This document shows, piece after piece, positions 1 through 10,928 of a DNA stretch of 64,000 nucleotides. The stretch comes from Ligustrum vulgare (lineage: Eukaryota > Streptophyta > Magnoliopsida > Lamiales > Oleaceae). How positions within the stretch are numbered: position 1 is the first letter of the stretch; the number at the start of each line of letters is the position of its first letter. The DNA is taken from positions 29,144,513 through 29,208,512 of the forward strand of contig OY743181.1 of assembly GCA_963555705.1 (NCBI GenBank), given 5' to 3'. The position numbers and the translations under genes are program-made. A model generated the notes under the pieces. It was not told where the DNA came from and did not search any database. It saw only the letters and a list, made by a program, of their open reading frames with translations.

Positions 1-77
1 TTAAGCCTTGTTTGGGACTTATTATTTTGATTAATTGATGTTAGAATAGTGATTTTTGAAGATTGTGTGGTTAAAAT

Positions 78-456
78 ATCGAACATATACCAACTATACA
101 AAATATCGCAATCAAGAAGATTGCATCCTCAACATGTATCTTTCTATCATATTAGAGTAAAAGTCCTCACTATTCTCTACAAAGAGATAACCAGAAAGTT
201 GGAGACGAAGATCAAATGAGGAGCGTATTTGCTCTCGTATCAGAAACCCTAGAAAAATGAATCGCCCCCTTTCAAATGAGACTGCAGGAGCCATATATGC
301 CAAAAGTCAGGATCTAGAAACAACAGCCTAGATGAACCCACGTGTTCATCATCAGTAAAAGACGCATTTGATGATAAAATACGACATAGACCCGGTTAAA
401 GTAAGAGAAATGGACTGGGCCAGCATACTGGATCACAAAATGGCATCAACTCATCA
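78..456 (-). repeat. 3' LTR of copia element A, truncated
   Basis: This stretch matches 5251-5629 closely, including the final ATCA. The matching part begins at ATCGAAC (78), so the terminal 190 bp or so found at 5060-5250 are missing. The DNA to the left (1-77) is unrelated AT-rich sequence. Confidence 0.9.
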
Positions 457-603
457 TTCTCCACCTTGCTGTCATACTGTGATTGCGCCAAAGTGGTTGG
501 GAGATGTCCAAGACATCATTTTGCTCCCTAAAACAGCAAATGGTTAGAAAGAAATAAGGGAAGGAAAAAAAATATACACAGAGTATATGGATACAGAATG
601 ACT

Positions 604-1262
604 TTAAAGAACAATGGAAGTAATTTTAAGCATATTTAAACAGTCATTAAACCTGTTAAGAGAAAGAATTTTAGTACCCATGTCTGAAGGATTTAAAACA
701 GTTGAAACTTTGTTAACCTTTATTAACCCATTTTCAACTAAGTCACGTATAAAGTTGATACTTAACATCTATATGTTTCGTCCTATCAAGAAACATAGGA
801 TTTTTAGTAAGGTGTATAGCACTTTGGTTATCAGAGAATAGTGTAAGTTCATGCAGAAGACCTTTAATCCATAAACCTTCTTTTATAGAGTCACGGGCTG
901 CAATGTACTCTGCCTCGGTTGAGGATAGAGCTACAATCCTTTACAGCTGAGACTTCCAGCTCACACAGCAATCACACAAGGTGTATACATAAGATGAAGT
1001 ACTTCTTATCTAACTCACCAGCATAATCAGAATCACAAAAGCCTTTAAGAGAGATACTACCTTTCAACTTACTGTACAGCAAACCTATGTTCTGAGTTCC
1101 ATTTAAGTATATCGGTAGCCCCTTTAAGGCCTCCCAGTGAGCTTCTCCAGGGTTGGCCATATATCTGCTTAGACAGCTTACTGTAAAAGCTAGATCAGGT
1201 CTGGTACAGACCATTAAAAACATAACATGTCCAATAACATTTGCATAAGGTACATTAATCAT
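604..1262 (-). pseudogene. Copia A: RNase H domain and pol C-terminus
   Basis: The RNase H part of the copia polyprotein. From 1262 downward the minus strand reads the usual RT-RNase H link (TRPDLAFTVSCLSRYM, then WEALKGLPIYLNGT) and the first catalytic motif DSDYAGE. After a break near 972 the frame resumes with EYIAARDSIKEGLWIKGL, a DNQSAIHL motif and a tail ending in a stop at 604-606. These motifs are diagnostic of the copia RNase H. The break between the two parts means the domain is dead here. Confidence 0.85.
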
Positions 1263-1277
1263 TCTATCAAATTCTTC

Positions 1278-2522
1278 TTATGTTTTAGGACAGTCATTAG
1301 AGGACAGTTTTATATGATTCCCTAAAGGAAGTGAAGCAGGTTTAGACTTATTCATTGAAAATTTTTCCAAAATTTTTTGTATATAGGAACACTGATTAAG
1401 AAATAAGGTATCTAAATTTCTAATTCTGACAATGTTCATACCCAATATCTTTTTAGCTAGACCCAGGTCCTTCATCTCAAATTCACTTTTGAGTTTGTTT
1501 TTCAAACTATTGATCTTATTCATATCACTAGAGGCTAATAACATGTCATCAACATATAAGAGTAAGAAGACAAAATCTTTACCTCCCTTACCATCATAAA
1601 ACAGGCATGAGTCATAGCAACTTTTATTGTACCCAAGTTTGGTCATATAAGACTCATATTTTCTATACCATTGACGTAGGCCTGTTTTAAGCCATAGAGG
1701 GATCTTTTAAGGAGGTAGACATGGTCTTCCTTTCCTTTTTGTTCAAATCCCTCAGGTTGCTTCGAAAGCAGTTTTGACATCTAGTTATTCTAGCTCCCAG
1801 TTGAACTGTACAACTAGAGCAAGTAAAATTCTAATAGTGGTATATTTTATAACTGGTGAAAATACCTCATTGTAATCTATACCCTCCTTTTGAGAAAAAC
1901 CTTTAGCCACAAGTCTGGCTTTGAACATAACTTGGATTTTATCAAAATCAGCTTCTTTGATTTTAAAAATCCATTTTGAATCTATAACCTTCTGACTCTT
2001 AGGTTTTTCAACTAAAATCCAAGTTTTGTTTTTATATAAGGAATTTAATTCATCTTGCATTGCTGCAAGCCATTTTTTTGAGTCAGAACAGGTCTTAGCT
2101 TGTTCAAAAGTTTCAGGTTCAAAGAGGTTGGTTTCAGAAATAAAATATGAAACAAACCCTTCTTTATTATACCTGGTTGATGCCCTTACCTCCCTTCTTG
2201 CCCTATCTCTGGTGAGTTGATAGGTTGCAAGTTCTGGTTGCTGAATTATTTGGGGCACAGATTGTGCAACATCTATATCATCTTCTGCTTTGTTCTGATT
2301 AGCCTCACTCTGAGGCTCCACCTCAGTCTGTGTGTTATTTTCAGAAGTTATATCACTCAAATCATTTAGATTCCATTGTACAGAGTACCTATTTGTTAGA
2401 TTTAAATCTGAAGAATAAGTAATTTCAAAGCATGACATAAATTCTTCCTTGAAAATGACATTTCTGGAAATTATGACTTTAAAACCAGGAGAACCTTTTT
2501 CCCAAAGTCTGTAGCCCTTCAC
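1278..2522 (-). pseudogene. Copia A: reverse transcriptase region
   Basis: The integrase C-terminal region and reverse transcriptase. The first block (2522-1785) carries the stretch WLAAMQDELNSLYKNKTW, then SKWIFKIK and ARLVAKGFSQKEGIDYNEVF, the standard entry into copia RT. The second block (1646-1278) carries the catalytic LLYVDDMLLAS motif followed by LKSEFEMKDLG. Between them (about 1647-1784) the frame is lost, so one or more indels separate the two halves of RT. Function in life would be copying the element RNA into DNA inside virus-like particles; this copy cannot do so. Confidence 0.9.
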
Positions 2523-2537
2523 ATTTTCTCCATATCC

Positions 2538-3714
2538 TTAAAAAATACACTTTTGAGATCTTGGTTTCAGTTTCCCTTTATTTTGGTGTGCATAGGCTGC
2601 ACACCCAAAAACTTTCAAAGTTGAATAGTTGAAATGGGAACCAGACCATAAAAAATCAGGAGTTTTGAAATTTATAGCCCTTGATGGGCTTTTGTTGTTT
2701 AAAAAAGCAGCAGTTTTAACTGCTTCCCCCAAAAAAGGTTTTGAAAGACCAGAAGAGATTAACATGCATTTGACCATATTTAGAAGAGTCCTATTCATCC
2801 TTTCTGCAACCTCATTTTGTTGGGGATACCACAGTTCTGTGTCTGAGGATTCCAGAATCTCTACAGAAAATATCAAACAAATTGTTGCAGAATTCAAGGT
2901 CATTATCAGTTCTAAGGACCTTAACCTTTTTGTTGGTTTGATTTTCAACTAATATTTTCCAGTCCTTAAAGTTCAAAAAGGTTTCATCTTTAGTTTTCTG
3001 TAAAATCACCCAAACTTTCCTAGAAAAGTCATCTATAATTGAAAGAAAATATCTAAAACATGAAACTGTGGGAACACTGGAAGGTCCCCAATAATCAGAG
3101 TGCAAATAGTCAAGAATTTCTGTTGACTTATGAATACCTTCTTTAAAAGGTAACTTGGTCTATTTTCCCAGAATACAATCTTCACAGAAAAATTCCTTTG
3201 AAAAAGAATAGTTTCCTAGGACTCCTTGTTTGGTTAAGTATTGTAGATTTTTCTCACTTATATGACCCAATCTTTTGTGCCATAAAGAAGTTTCCTTATT
3301 TTCAGAAAGTGTCAAGTTTGAAAAAGATGGAATTACAGGTTCTGTTTTAATTTTAAACAAACCATCAGTTTTGAAAAATCTCAATAGCTCAACAGAGTTT
3401 CTTTTGACTATGCAAGCACCTCCTTTAAAATTTATATCAAAACCACAATCAGTCCAGGCAGCAATAAAGATTAAATTTCTATGAACATCAGGCACATATT
3501 TCACATTGGTTAAAGTAACACAAATATCATCTCCAAAATTTAAAGTAACACTGCCAGTGCCAAGAATTTTACATGCATTATTATTACCCATCAGAACATG
3601 GCCAGTAGATTGAGCAAAAGATGTAAAGAAGGCTTTATATGGAGAAATATGAAAGGTACTTCCAGAATCTAAAATCCAATCATGACTATGATTGACATTA
3701 TCATCTACAAACAC
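2538..3714 (-). pseudogene. Copia A: protease and integrase region
   Basis: At the start of this block the minus strand reads WILDSGSTFHIS, the aspartic protease active site with DSG. It then reads LWHKRLGHISEKNLQYL and CEDCILGK, the HHCC zinc module that precedes integrase. The integrase core follows with SDYWGPSS, DDFSRKVWV and RTDNDLEF, then in an overlapping frame the EVAERMNRTLLNM stretch that holds the catalytic glutamate. The reading changes frame near 3105-3160 and again near 2812-2948, so protease and integrase could not be made as one chain. Confidence 0.9.
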
Positions 3715-4543
3715 AGCTCCAATTTCATTATCCCTTCCCTAAACATCCCCTTTGGTTTATTTTTAAGATCATAAGCTAGTTTGCGACAATCTTTAATATA
3801 GTGGCCAGATTTTTTACAGTAAAAGCAATTTTTCTCACTCATTTTGCCCTTACCTTTATTCTTTTTAAAATATTTAGCCCTGTTCTGGTTATTCATTTTC
3901 CCTTTTCTATATTGGTTTGAACCAAAACTAAAAGTATTAGTGTTTCCTTTTATAACTAAAACCTCCCCTTGTTGGTTTTTAGTCTCAGATCTCATCTCAA
4001 GATCTTTGCTCCTAAGGGCAGATATAATATCTTCTAGTGAAAGGTATTCTCTTCCATATTCCAAGGCTGTTCTTACATCCCTATATTTTTCAGAGACAGC
4101 ACCTAAAAGTGCAACACACTGTTGGTCATCATAAATTGTTTCCTTCAATTGTCCAGGTCTTGAGTAATCTTGGTAAACCTATCAAGATTGGCTTCTAAGT
4201 CTAGGGTAGTATCAAACTTGAAGGCAAAGAATTGTCTCAGTAGAAAACATTTATTTGGAACAGTAGTAGTAAGATATAATTCTTCAAGTTTAGTCCATAG
4301 ACTAGCAGTGGTAGTAGTTTCACCTACTCTCCTTATCACATTATCAGAAAAATGAAGGAAGATAGTGCTCCATGCAGTTTCATCCAGTTCCCGTCTTCGA
4401 TACATGCTTGTTTCTATAGACCAGGTGTTGGTGATAGCACCAGAACATTTGAGGTGCAATAACAATGCCCTTACCTTTTGGCGCCAGAGACTGAAGTCTC
4501 CTTTGCTTGTCCAAATTTCAATATCCACTTTTCCAAGTGACAT
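3705..4543 (-). pseudogene. Copia A: gag with CCHC zinc knuckle
   Basis: The capsid gene of the element. A methionine at 4543 begins a copia-type gag whose N-terminus includes SKGDFSLWRQKVRALLLH. The C-terminal part holds a CX2CX4HX4C zinc knuckle (CFYCKKSGHYIKDC), typical of the RNA-binding nucleocapsid. The two frames 4543-4145 and 4148-3705 overlap by a few bases with a shift between them, and the protease frame overlaps the end, so at least two frameshifts have occurred. The start is chosen because it is the first in-frame ATG after the leader and is followed at once by gag-like sequence. Confidence 0.88.
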
Positions 4544-5046
4544 AGTGAAAATTTTGACAAGAGAAGACAGAAGGAACGATGCAGAAAAATATGTGCAGAG
4601 TGACAGTAGTGAAATAAAAAATATGAATCAAAAAATATGTAATATCAAGAAAGACTACTCAAAAAACACAAATGGTGTATGAATGATCTAAGAGTCAAAG
4701 TTGGAGCCCCTCAGCTTCAGGAGCCCTCGTAGGAGGCTCAAGATAGTAGAGGCTGAAACCCAACCTTTACTCAAGAATCAAGAACAGAGTAGGATATTAC
4801 CAAACAAGAAACCCTGGGTTTCAAGAAAAATAATAGAGAGTTGTGATTTAGACGATACTTCACAGATCCGCTAACAAGACCCAACTTCTTGGCAAATCTA
4901 GAGCACAAGAAAGTTCTTCCACTTCGACAGATCCACCCAAGATCTAGATTTAGACTAATCTGAAATCAATCTACAGTAATATGCCTCGAAAAATTTTGGG
5001 ATCCAACCTCAGATAGATTTTGTCCAATAGAGTTCCACCTTAACCC
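4544..5046 (-). other. Copia A: untranslated leader between PBS and gag
   Basis: About 500 bp between the primer-binding site and the gag ATG. I see no ORF of note and no repeat in it. Its position and length fit a retrotransposon leader. Confidence 0.6.
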
Positions 5047-5058
5047 GCTCTGATACCA
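5047..5058 (-). other. Primer-binding site, tRNA-iMet type (copia A)
   Basis: The minus strand reads TGGTATCAGAGC one base after the end of the 5' LTR. This is the standard plant copia primer site, complementary to the 3' end of initiator methionine tRNA, and it fixes the element orientation as minus. Confidence 0.92.
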
Positions 5059-5059
5059 C

Positions 5060-5629
5060 TGAAGGATCTTGACGAGAATAAATCGCACAAAAATTAAAGA
5101 ACACAGAGAAATGATTTGTCCCTGTTGGGGACCCGGAGTTCGATTTTCACCTACTCTCCGTTGAGCAATCCGTCAAGGATTAACGCTCAGTCCACTGGCA
5201 CAAAACACAGTTTACAAGCGGTAGTCGAATGACACTACAGAACCTCCTGAATCGAACCTATACCAACTATACAAAATATCGCAATCAGGAAGATTGCATC
5301 CTCAACATGTATCTTTCTATCTTATTAGAGTAAAAGCCCTCACTATACTCTACAGAGAGATAACCAAAAAGTTGGAGACGAAGATCAGAGGAGGAGCGTA
5401 TTTGCTCTCGTATCAGAAATTCTAGAAAAATGAATCGCCCCCTTTCAAACAAGACTGCAGGAGCCATATATGCCAAAAGTCAGGATCTGGAAACAACAGC
5501 CCAAATGAACCCACGTGTTCATCATCAGTAAAAGACGCATTTGATGATAAAATGCGACATGGACCCGATTAAAGTAAGAGAAATGGACTGGGCCAGCATA
5601 CTAGATCACAAAATGGCAGCAACCCATCA
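5060..5629 (-). repeat. 5' LTR of copia element A
   Basis: A 570-bp LTR. In plus-strand reading it begins TGAAGGATC next to the primer site and ends CCCATCA. Its last 379 bp are repeated at 78-456 with scattered point differences, which suggests an old insertion. Confidence 0.88.
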
Positions 5630-6892
5630 GCTAGTAAATTTGAAGAGAACAATACCTACATGCAACAAGTTATTTGAAAAGAGTCTCAGTACCTAATTAC
5701 TCAAAATAATCATGAAAATGGTAAAGAGTAAATTGGTCTTCCTACTTCAATAGTTGTCTTCTCTCTCCATGAGAAACATTCACAATTATATACCAAATTC
5801 ACAAAATAAAGTAAAAATTCTTAACTTTTTTTTATTTATTAGTAAGAGAAATGTCGTTTCTAACAAATTTTCAACTTTTCTATATTTATGCTTAAAAGCC
5901 ATTATAATTTTGTTTTTAATTAATTGTACTTAAAAAACATAAAAGCTCCAAAAGTAAACCAAATTCAATTGATAAATGTATTATAAAAAAAAAGAGTTTA
6001 TTTCTATTTCGATAATTTTTCTGACCTTGATGTGACAAGACCAAAAACTGATATTTTGTTGGCGATGATGATCCAAGCTTCCAAGAAACCTGCAAAAAGG
6101 TAACGAGGGATGCCTTGTCGTCCCTCCGGTGTAAGAATTAGTATTCTAAAAGAGGAGAAGATAATTGAGAAAGAATGTTCAAAAGCTTATGAAAATATGA
6201 ATAATTGTCTATATCTCTCTGATTATGAACGAATGAAACCCATTTATAAGAATTAGAATAAGTTTCCCTATTCTAGTAGGAAAATAATTCTTAACTAAAA
6301 GAAGTTTCCTTATATAGGAAGACTCCTTAAGTGAAAGAGATTCTCTTTTAGGTAAAGAGAGTTTAATTACATCATTACCTTGATTTTCTAGGATGTAAGG
6401 CTCAAGACATAGCTCATTAATGTGTTTTAGGGTTTGGTCCAGCTCATTACAAAATCATGACAGCTTTATGAATAGATTGACCCATATGTCGGGCATGTCC
6501 TGTGATTATCAAGTGACTGGTCGGTCAACGAGGTCGGGCTTGCCCAAAAGGAATAAATTGGCCATATTCATGACCTTGATATCAATCATTTATTAAAATC
6601 GTACTTTTTACATAGCTCGGAATTTATGCTGATTTTTGTAAATGAGATCGGTCCAAAGTATGACCTCGGGTCATAGAAGAGGTCGGCCCAAAGTATGACC
6701 TTGGGCATCAAATATAAATGTAAAAAGTAATATTTTGATAATGGAATGACCCAAAAAATATACCGATCAATTTCAAAATCCCATTAGTGATTAAAAATAT
6801 TCCAAAGAAACCTGAACATTTGTCTCATTAAATCTTATTCCCTAAATATGATGAATTAACTTTCTCTATAAAACAATCCACCCAAATGACAA
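5630..6892. other. Intergenic DNA with an LTR-like remnant
   Basis: No gene is visible. The left half is AT-rich. From about 6040 to 6720 composition changes and short repeated phrases appear (AGGTCGG, TATGACCT, GTCGGGC), similar in flavour to the LTR of Tat-type gypsy element F at 55.1-55.7 kb. I read this as a decayed solo LTR or fragment, but I could not find matching ends or a target duplication. Confidence 0.35.
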
Positions 6893-6919
6893 ACTAATAA
6901 ACCGAAACGGATCAAGAAT

Positions 6920-7879
6920 TCAAAATTGAGGTAAAAGGACAGTGGCATACAAGTTGGGGAATCCGTTGACAATGGTTGTAGCCTTTGTGAATTTTTTCTG
7001 AAATGCATCCTTGAGATTGTGGGCTGGGTGATGAGCACAGAGTCTCACCCAGGCAAGCAAAATAGCCAAAATAGAACTGCACTTGGCTTTGGTAAGGCCA
7101 CCCTTCTCGGCACAAAAACTCACTTGAGGCTCCGTCGGAGAAAAAAATCACCATAGGTCCATAAAAAAGAATTAAATTCCATCCAGCACCAATTTTATAG
7201 ATTAATATAAGAACATAAAACACAGAAAATTAAATTGACTTCAGAGAGTTATCTTGGTTATATTCTTCCTTCCTCTAAACAATAAAGGGTCAATAATGCA
7301 ACATTAATAGATATCTTTCTCATCAGAAATCTAGCAAAGAACTCACGAATGTCATGCTCTGCCTTTTATAAGCTATACACCCCTGATATGCGTGCATCTG
7401 AAGAAGAGTATTATTGAAGATACTGAACGAATATTATAAAAGCTAAATCTACATGGACCATCTATAGAATTTCTACACAAAAACGAAATCAAGCACGTTA
7501 AATACCGCGTGTTCAAGTTGTAGGAAAATGAAAAAAAAAAAAGACTGAAGATGAGTGGACGCGAGACAAAAACAGAAAGCGCAGTTTGTCGGACCTCAAT
7601 CATGCAGTTCTACCGAAATGAAACACACAAAAAATGAAAATGAAAAACATAACTCATCAACAATATCGAAGAAAAGAGAAGCGAAGATTCTGGAAAATGA
7701 GAATCAGTTTCGGCTTCAAAGAAAAGACAGAGGAAAGTAGAAGAAGGAGAACACGTAGATGAAAGAGGAGGCGATTTGGTAGTTGGAAAAGAAGCGCCGG
7801 CTGGAGATGATGTAATAGTCGACGACTGGGTATCGAAAGTTGTGGTGGACCCGTAGTCGATGGAGGCAGTGGACTTCAT
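6920..7879 (-). other. Possible small split gene of unknown function
   Basis: Two stretches on the minus strand look more gene-like than their surroundings. The first starts at an ATG at 7879-7877, follows a CT-rich leader, and reads a Ser/Thr-rich N-terminus (MKSTASIDYGSTTTFDT). The second, ending at a stop at 6920, reads KAKCSSILAILLAWVRLCAH followed by a basic segment and FPNLYATVLLPQF, with one hydrophobic stretch. The DNA between them (about 7150-7600) is AT-rich and could be intron. I do not recognise either part and cannot place splice sites with confidence. It may equally be a gene fragment left by a transposon. Confidence 0.25.
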
Positions 7880-8008
7880 GGTCTGGGTTTTGTTTTTGGA
7901 TGAAGAGGAGATGAAATGAATGAACAAATCCTAAAAGATGACCCCAAACTCAACTCGGCTAGGAGGATCGGCTTTTAGGATTAGGAACAATAGAAAAACA
8001 CTTCGCCC

Positions 8009-8243
8009 TGTTATGAAATATGACGTAAGAAAATTAGATATTAGGTATTTGAATGAATATTACCATTATGCCTCTGTAAAATTTACATATTACGATTGTA
8101 TCATTATTCGCTCTTATAAATAGGAGCCATTTTCATAAGAAATTTACACCTCTTGAAGAGAATTTCTCTCTACTCTCTCATTCTCTCCATCTAAGTTCTC
8201 TCTATCTATTTCTTGTGTTTAGATTTTAGATAGTTTTACAACG
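8009..8243 (+). repeat. 5' LTR of element B
   Basis: 235 bp, TGTTATGAAA to TTTTACAACG. The right LTR ends ACAACA, so the last base here is changed. A TATA-like TATAAATAG (8114-8122) lies 5' of a CT-rich segment, a plausible promoter for the element RNA. Confidence 0.92.
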
Positions 8244-8267
8244 CGTTATCAGCACGAGTCTCTAACC
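8244..8267 (+). other. Primer-binding site matching an internal part of tRNA-Ile (element B)
   Basis: Directly after the LTR the plus strand reads CGTTATCAGCACGAG and continues TCTCTAACC. Its reverse complement (GGTTAGAG, two mismatched bases, TCGTGCT-G-ATAACG) follows the D-arm to anticodon-arm of plant tRNA-Ile(AAU) as I remember that tRNA, rather than a tRNA 3' end. This implies priming by a 5' tRNA half of about 40 nt, as known for Drosophila copia with initiator tRNA. The single base opposite wobble position 34 is C, as expected if inosine was copied. Confidence 0.65.
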
Positions 8268-8459
8268 TATTGAGTAATATGACGGGAGTATGATCTACAG
8301 TTGCATCTAAATGATGAACCTCTGTATCAGAAATCAGATTATTATTAATCATCATTTATACATCATAGATTAGAAAATCAATTCCAAGTATATAGAAAAA
8401 TTGGAGAAATTGTGTAATCCGAAACTTTCAAAGGAAATTCACGCCAAACCGTATATCCA

Positions 8460-8780
8460 AACAATGATCGGAGACCATATCCATGACGACGGTGACGGGA
8501 CGATCCTCCGGCATCGGCGCGTGTCGACGGCAGAGTCACCAGCGCGTTGGCGCGTAATCCCGCACGCAGACGTCAACTCGGCGCGTGAGGGCGCGTGGAT
8601 CATTTTCCGGCAACGACGTCAACGGGCAGTTTGTTCATATCGACGTTCTTGATTTTTCTATGATCTTACTTTTCTGTTTTGTGCAGTTTTGAAATTCTCC
8701 GGCAGTCGAACGTGGCGGTTTTCTTAAAAACCGTTTTTGGAGAACTTCCGACGAAATTTTGAATTTCGGACCAAAAGTAA
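8460..8780 (+). other. GC-rich leader block of element B
   Basis: About 320 bp much richer in G+C and CpG than the rest of element B, lying just after the primer site. It is open in one frame from 8401 to 8652 but the product resembles nothing I know. A block of similar composition sits in the same relative place in element D (34432-34870). Confidence 0.5.
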
Positions 8781-9354
8781 GTTTGTTCTAAATTAAATTT
8801 CAAACCTATTGACGGTTTCGATTTATCCATATGATCAATATATTAAAATATGGATAATTTTGCCCTTGGTAATACATAAAAGTATATTAATCGTAAATTA
8901 ACGATTAATATGATATCAACAAAATAAATTAAATTTTCAACAAGGTATAAGTAATATAATCATTGTCATACCGTGATAGATTGAGTTATTATGGACTGAA
9001 TTTATACCTTAACTGTACATGACTCATTATCGTAACGGATTGGACTATTATGAATACCTTGACTGGATTTGAAGATATGACTCACTCACTATTATGAATA
9101 CCTTGACTTGATTTGAAGATATGACTCGCTCACTCATGAAAGGTAATTATTTCATTATGTTGACACCGCCTATATGGCCGGTTTATCAATTGAATATATG
9201 GAATACTTTATATATATTCATATTTCAGAAACACCTTAGTTGTTGGTTAATTCTAACATATTAGAGGTTGTTGTCAACATATATACGTGGTGGTATAACC
9301 CCAGTATTATTATTTTTAATATATATACAATATTGTTATTTAATACTTCATTAA

Positions 9355-9485
9355 ATAATACCAGAAGTTATCATTACTAAAGATAGATAATATTTCATCA
9401 AATGATACCAGAAGTTATCATTACCAAAAAATTGGTAAATGTTGATAAAAATATTTTATCCAATGGTACCAGAAGTTACCAATAT
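9355..9485 (+). repeat. Short direct repeats with ACCAGAAGTTA core
   Basis: Three loosely spaced copies of TACCAGAAGTTA(T/C)CA, about 57 bp apart. The CCAGAAG core recurs elsewhere in element B (9659, 9682, 11770, 11900, 13220-13280). Confidence 0.65.
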
Positions 9486-9810
9486 CTGAATTTGAATGGG
9501 TGGATGAAAATTATTCAACAAGAGAATGTTGATGTATGATAAGATAATATCACATGATAGCACGGATATGGCTAATGTGAAAATAATCTCACCAGTATTA
9601 TGAGATGAATATTAGATGATAAGTGTCTGGAAAAGTTCTTGCACTAGCACTTATGTATTCCAGAAGAAGTACATATTTATTCCAGAAGAAGTAAAAATTA
9701 TCATATAAACATACTGAAATGATATTATTATTATTGCTCCTGAAGAAGTATAAACGAGTCATACATGCAAAATACAAAAGGGGGAAACATTTATGATCCT
9801 CAAAATTAGA

Positions 9811-10004
9811 GATGTGTTTCGGGAGTAGTCGTATCCTACCACCTCTGATATTTTGAGGAAATAAAGAAAAATGTGTGTTTCAAGAGTAAGAATACTCCAT
9901 ACTCTACCACCTTAAATCTTTGAGGTACACAAGATTAAACATTGATAAAATCCTAGAAATTTATGGTGTGTCTCAAGAGTGAGAATACTCTGTACTCTAC
10001 CACC
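9811..10004 (-). repeat. Three hairpin repeats 3' of LOG copy 1
   Basis: Copies at about 9811-9845, 9872-9912 and 9964-10004. The plus strand reads GTGTGTTTCAAGAGTAAGAA followed by TACTCC and ends CTCTACCACC; the first copy is the most divergent. The centre GAGTA-AGAA-TACTC can fold into a small stem-loop. Three matching repeats follow LOG copy 2 at 44599-44810. Confidence 0.8.
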
Positions 10005-10018
10005 ATCTATTCTAGGGT

Positions 10019-10672
10019 TCACAAAGATAATTTTACATTAACCGGACTCCATTTTCGCTTGATTCCCCTTCTTTGCGACCAATCTATCTTAACTCCTGCT
10101 GGATCTTGTATTGGAATATATGATTGCAACTTATCCAGTAGTTCTTCGATAGTAGGAGCAGAAATAAGGAGTCTCCTAGAAAATGGAGAGATGAATCCCT
10201 GTTCCACAGCATAATCAATAAATGTTAACAAACCATCAAAGAAATTTTTAATATTTAAAAGCCCAATAGGCTTAGTATGGAGATCTAGTTGAGCCCATGA
10301 GGTAATATTAAAGATTTCTTCTAAAGTACCAAAACCTCCGGGCAGGGCTATAAAGGCATCAGAACCATATAACATGCAAGTTATGCGTTCATGGATAGAT
10401 AAGGTTTGTACTTCATGCCCTCGTGTTTTGCATGCGATATCAGCTAAAGGAGTAGGTATAACACCTATCACTCTTGCTTTCTCTACTAGAGCGGATTGTG
10501 AAACACAACCCATCAATCCACTGCTACCTCCTCCATACACGAGAGTGATACCTTTCTCTCCCAACTTCTTTCCTAAATCCACGGCTGCTTCTAGATACCC
10601 AAAACCTTTTCATACTTTTGATCCACAAAATACACAGATAGTTTTGATCTGTCGAAGTTTTGGTCCTTCCAT
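10019..10672 (-). pseudogene. LOG-type cytokinin phosphoribohydrolase, copy 1, stop at codon 21
   Basis: Same 654-bp frame as the intact copy at 43934-44587. LOG enzymes release active cytokinin bases from cytokinin riboside 5'-monophosphates in the cytosol. The frame opens at an ATG (10672-10670), reads CVFCGS, then meets TGA at 10612-10610 where the other copy has a glycine codon; after that it stays open to the end. Over the final 187 residues I count 17 differences from copy 2 (about 91% identity), with GGGSSGLMG and PGGFGTLEE unchanged. Restart downstream would lose the N-terminal strand of the nucleotide-binding fold, so I call it a pseudogene. It lies antisense in element B, about 255 bp after the Cys-rich gene. 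Confidence 0.85.
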
Positions 10673-10928
10673 CTTTGAGAGAATAAGGAAGGAAAAACTT
10701 ATGAGAAAGTGATATTTTGGGATACATGAAACTGTGAAAATCATTGGCTTTTTAAACTTGAAAAACTTCACTATTTACTGCTCGTCTTTCGAAAAAGTAA
10801 AGATTTACTTTTGACAAAATCACCACCTTTCAGTGATTTAATATTTTTAACCAGCCTCTATCAAAACTCGTGAAAGGAAACAGAAAAATATTTTATATGT
10901 GCATATATATCAAATGATTTACCTTGTA

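Larger units (their letters stand above)
78..5629 (-). mobile_element. Copia element A (Ty1/copia LTR retrotransposon, decayed)
   Basis: A Ty1/copia retrotransposon lies on the minus strand. Read 5' to 3' on that strand it has a complete 5' LTR (5060-5629), a tRNA-iMet primer-binding site, an untranslated leader, gag, protease, integrase, reverse transcriptase and RNase H, a purine-rich tract (complement of 457-467) and a 3' LTR that is cut short at position 78. The domain order, with integrase before RT, is what defines copia. The coding region is interrupted many times by stops and frameshifts, so the element cannot make its own proteins. No target duplication can be read because the left end is missing. 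Confidence 0.93.

Noticed and set aside
3844..4134. Plus-strand frames in the copia A region (2629-2952, 3844-4134, 4365-4682)
   Set aside because: Shadows of the minus-strand gag and integrase coding sequence.
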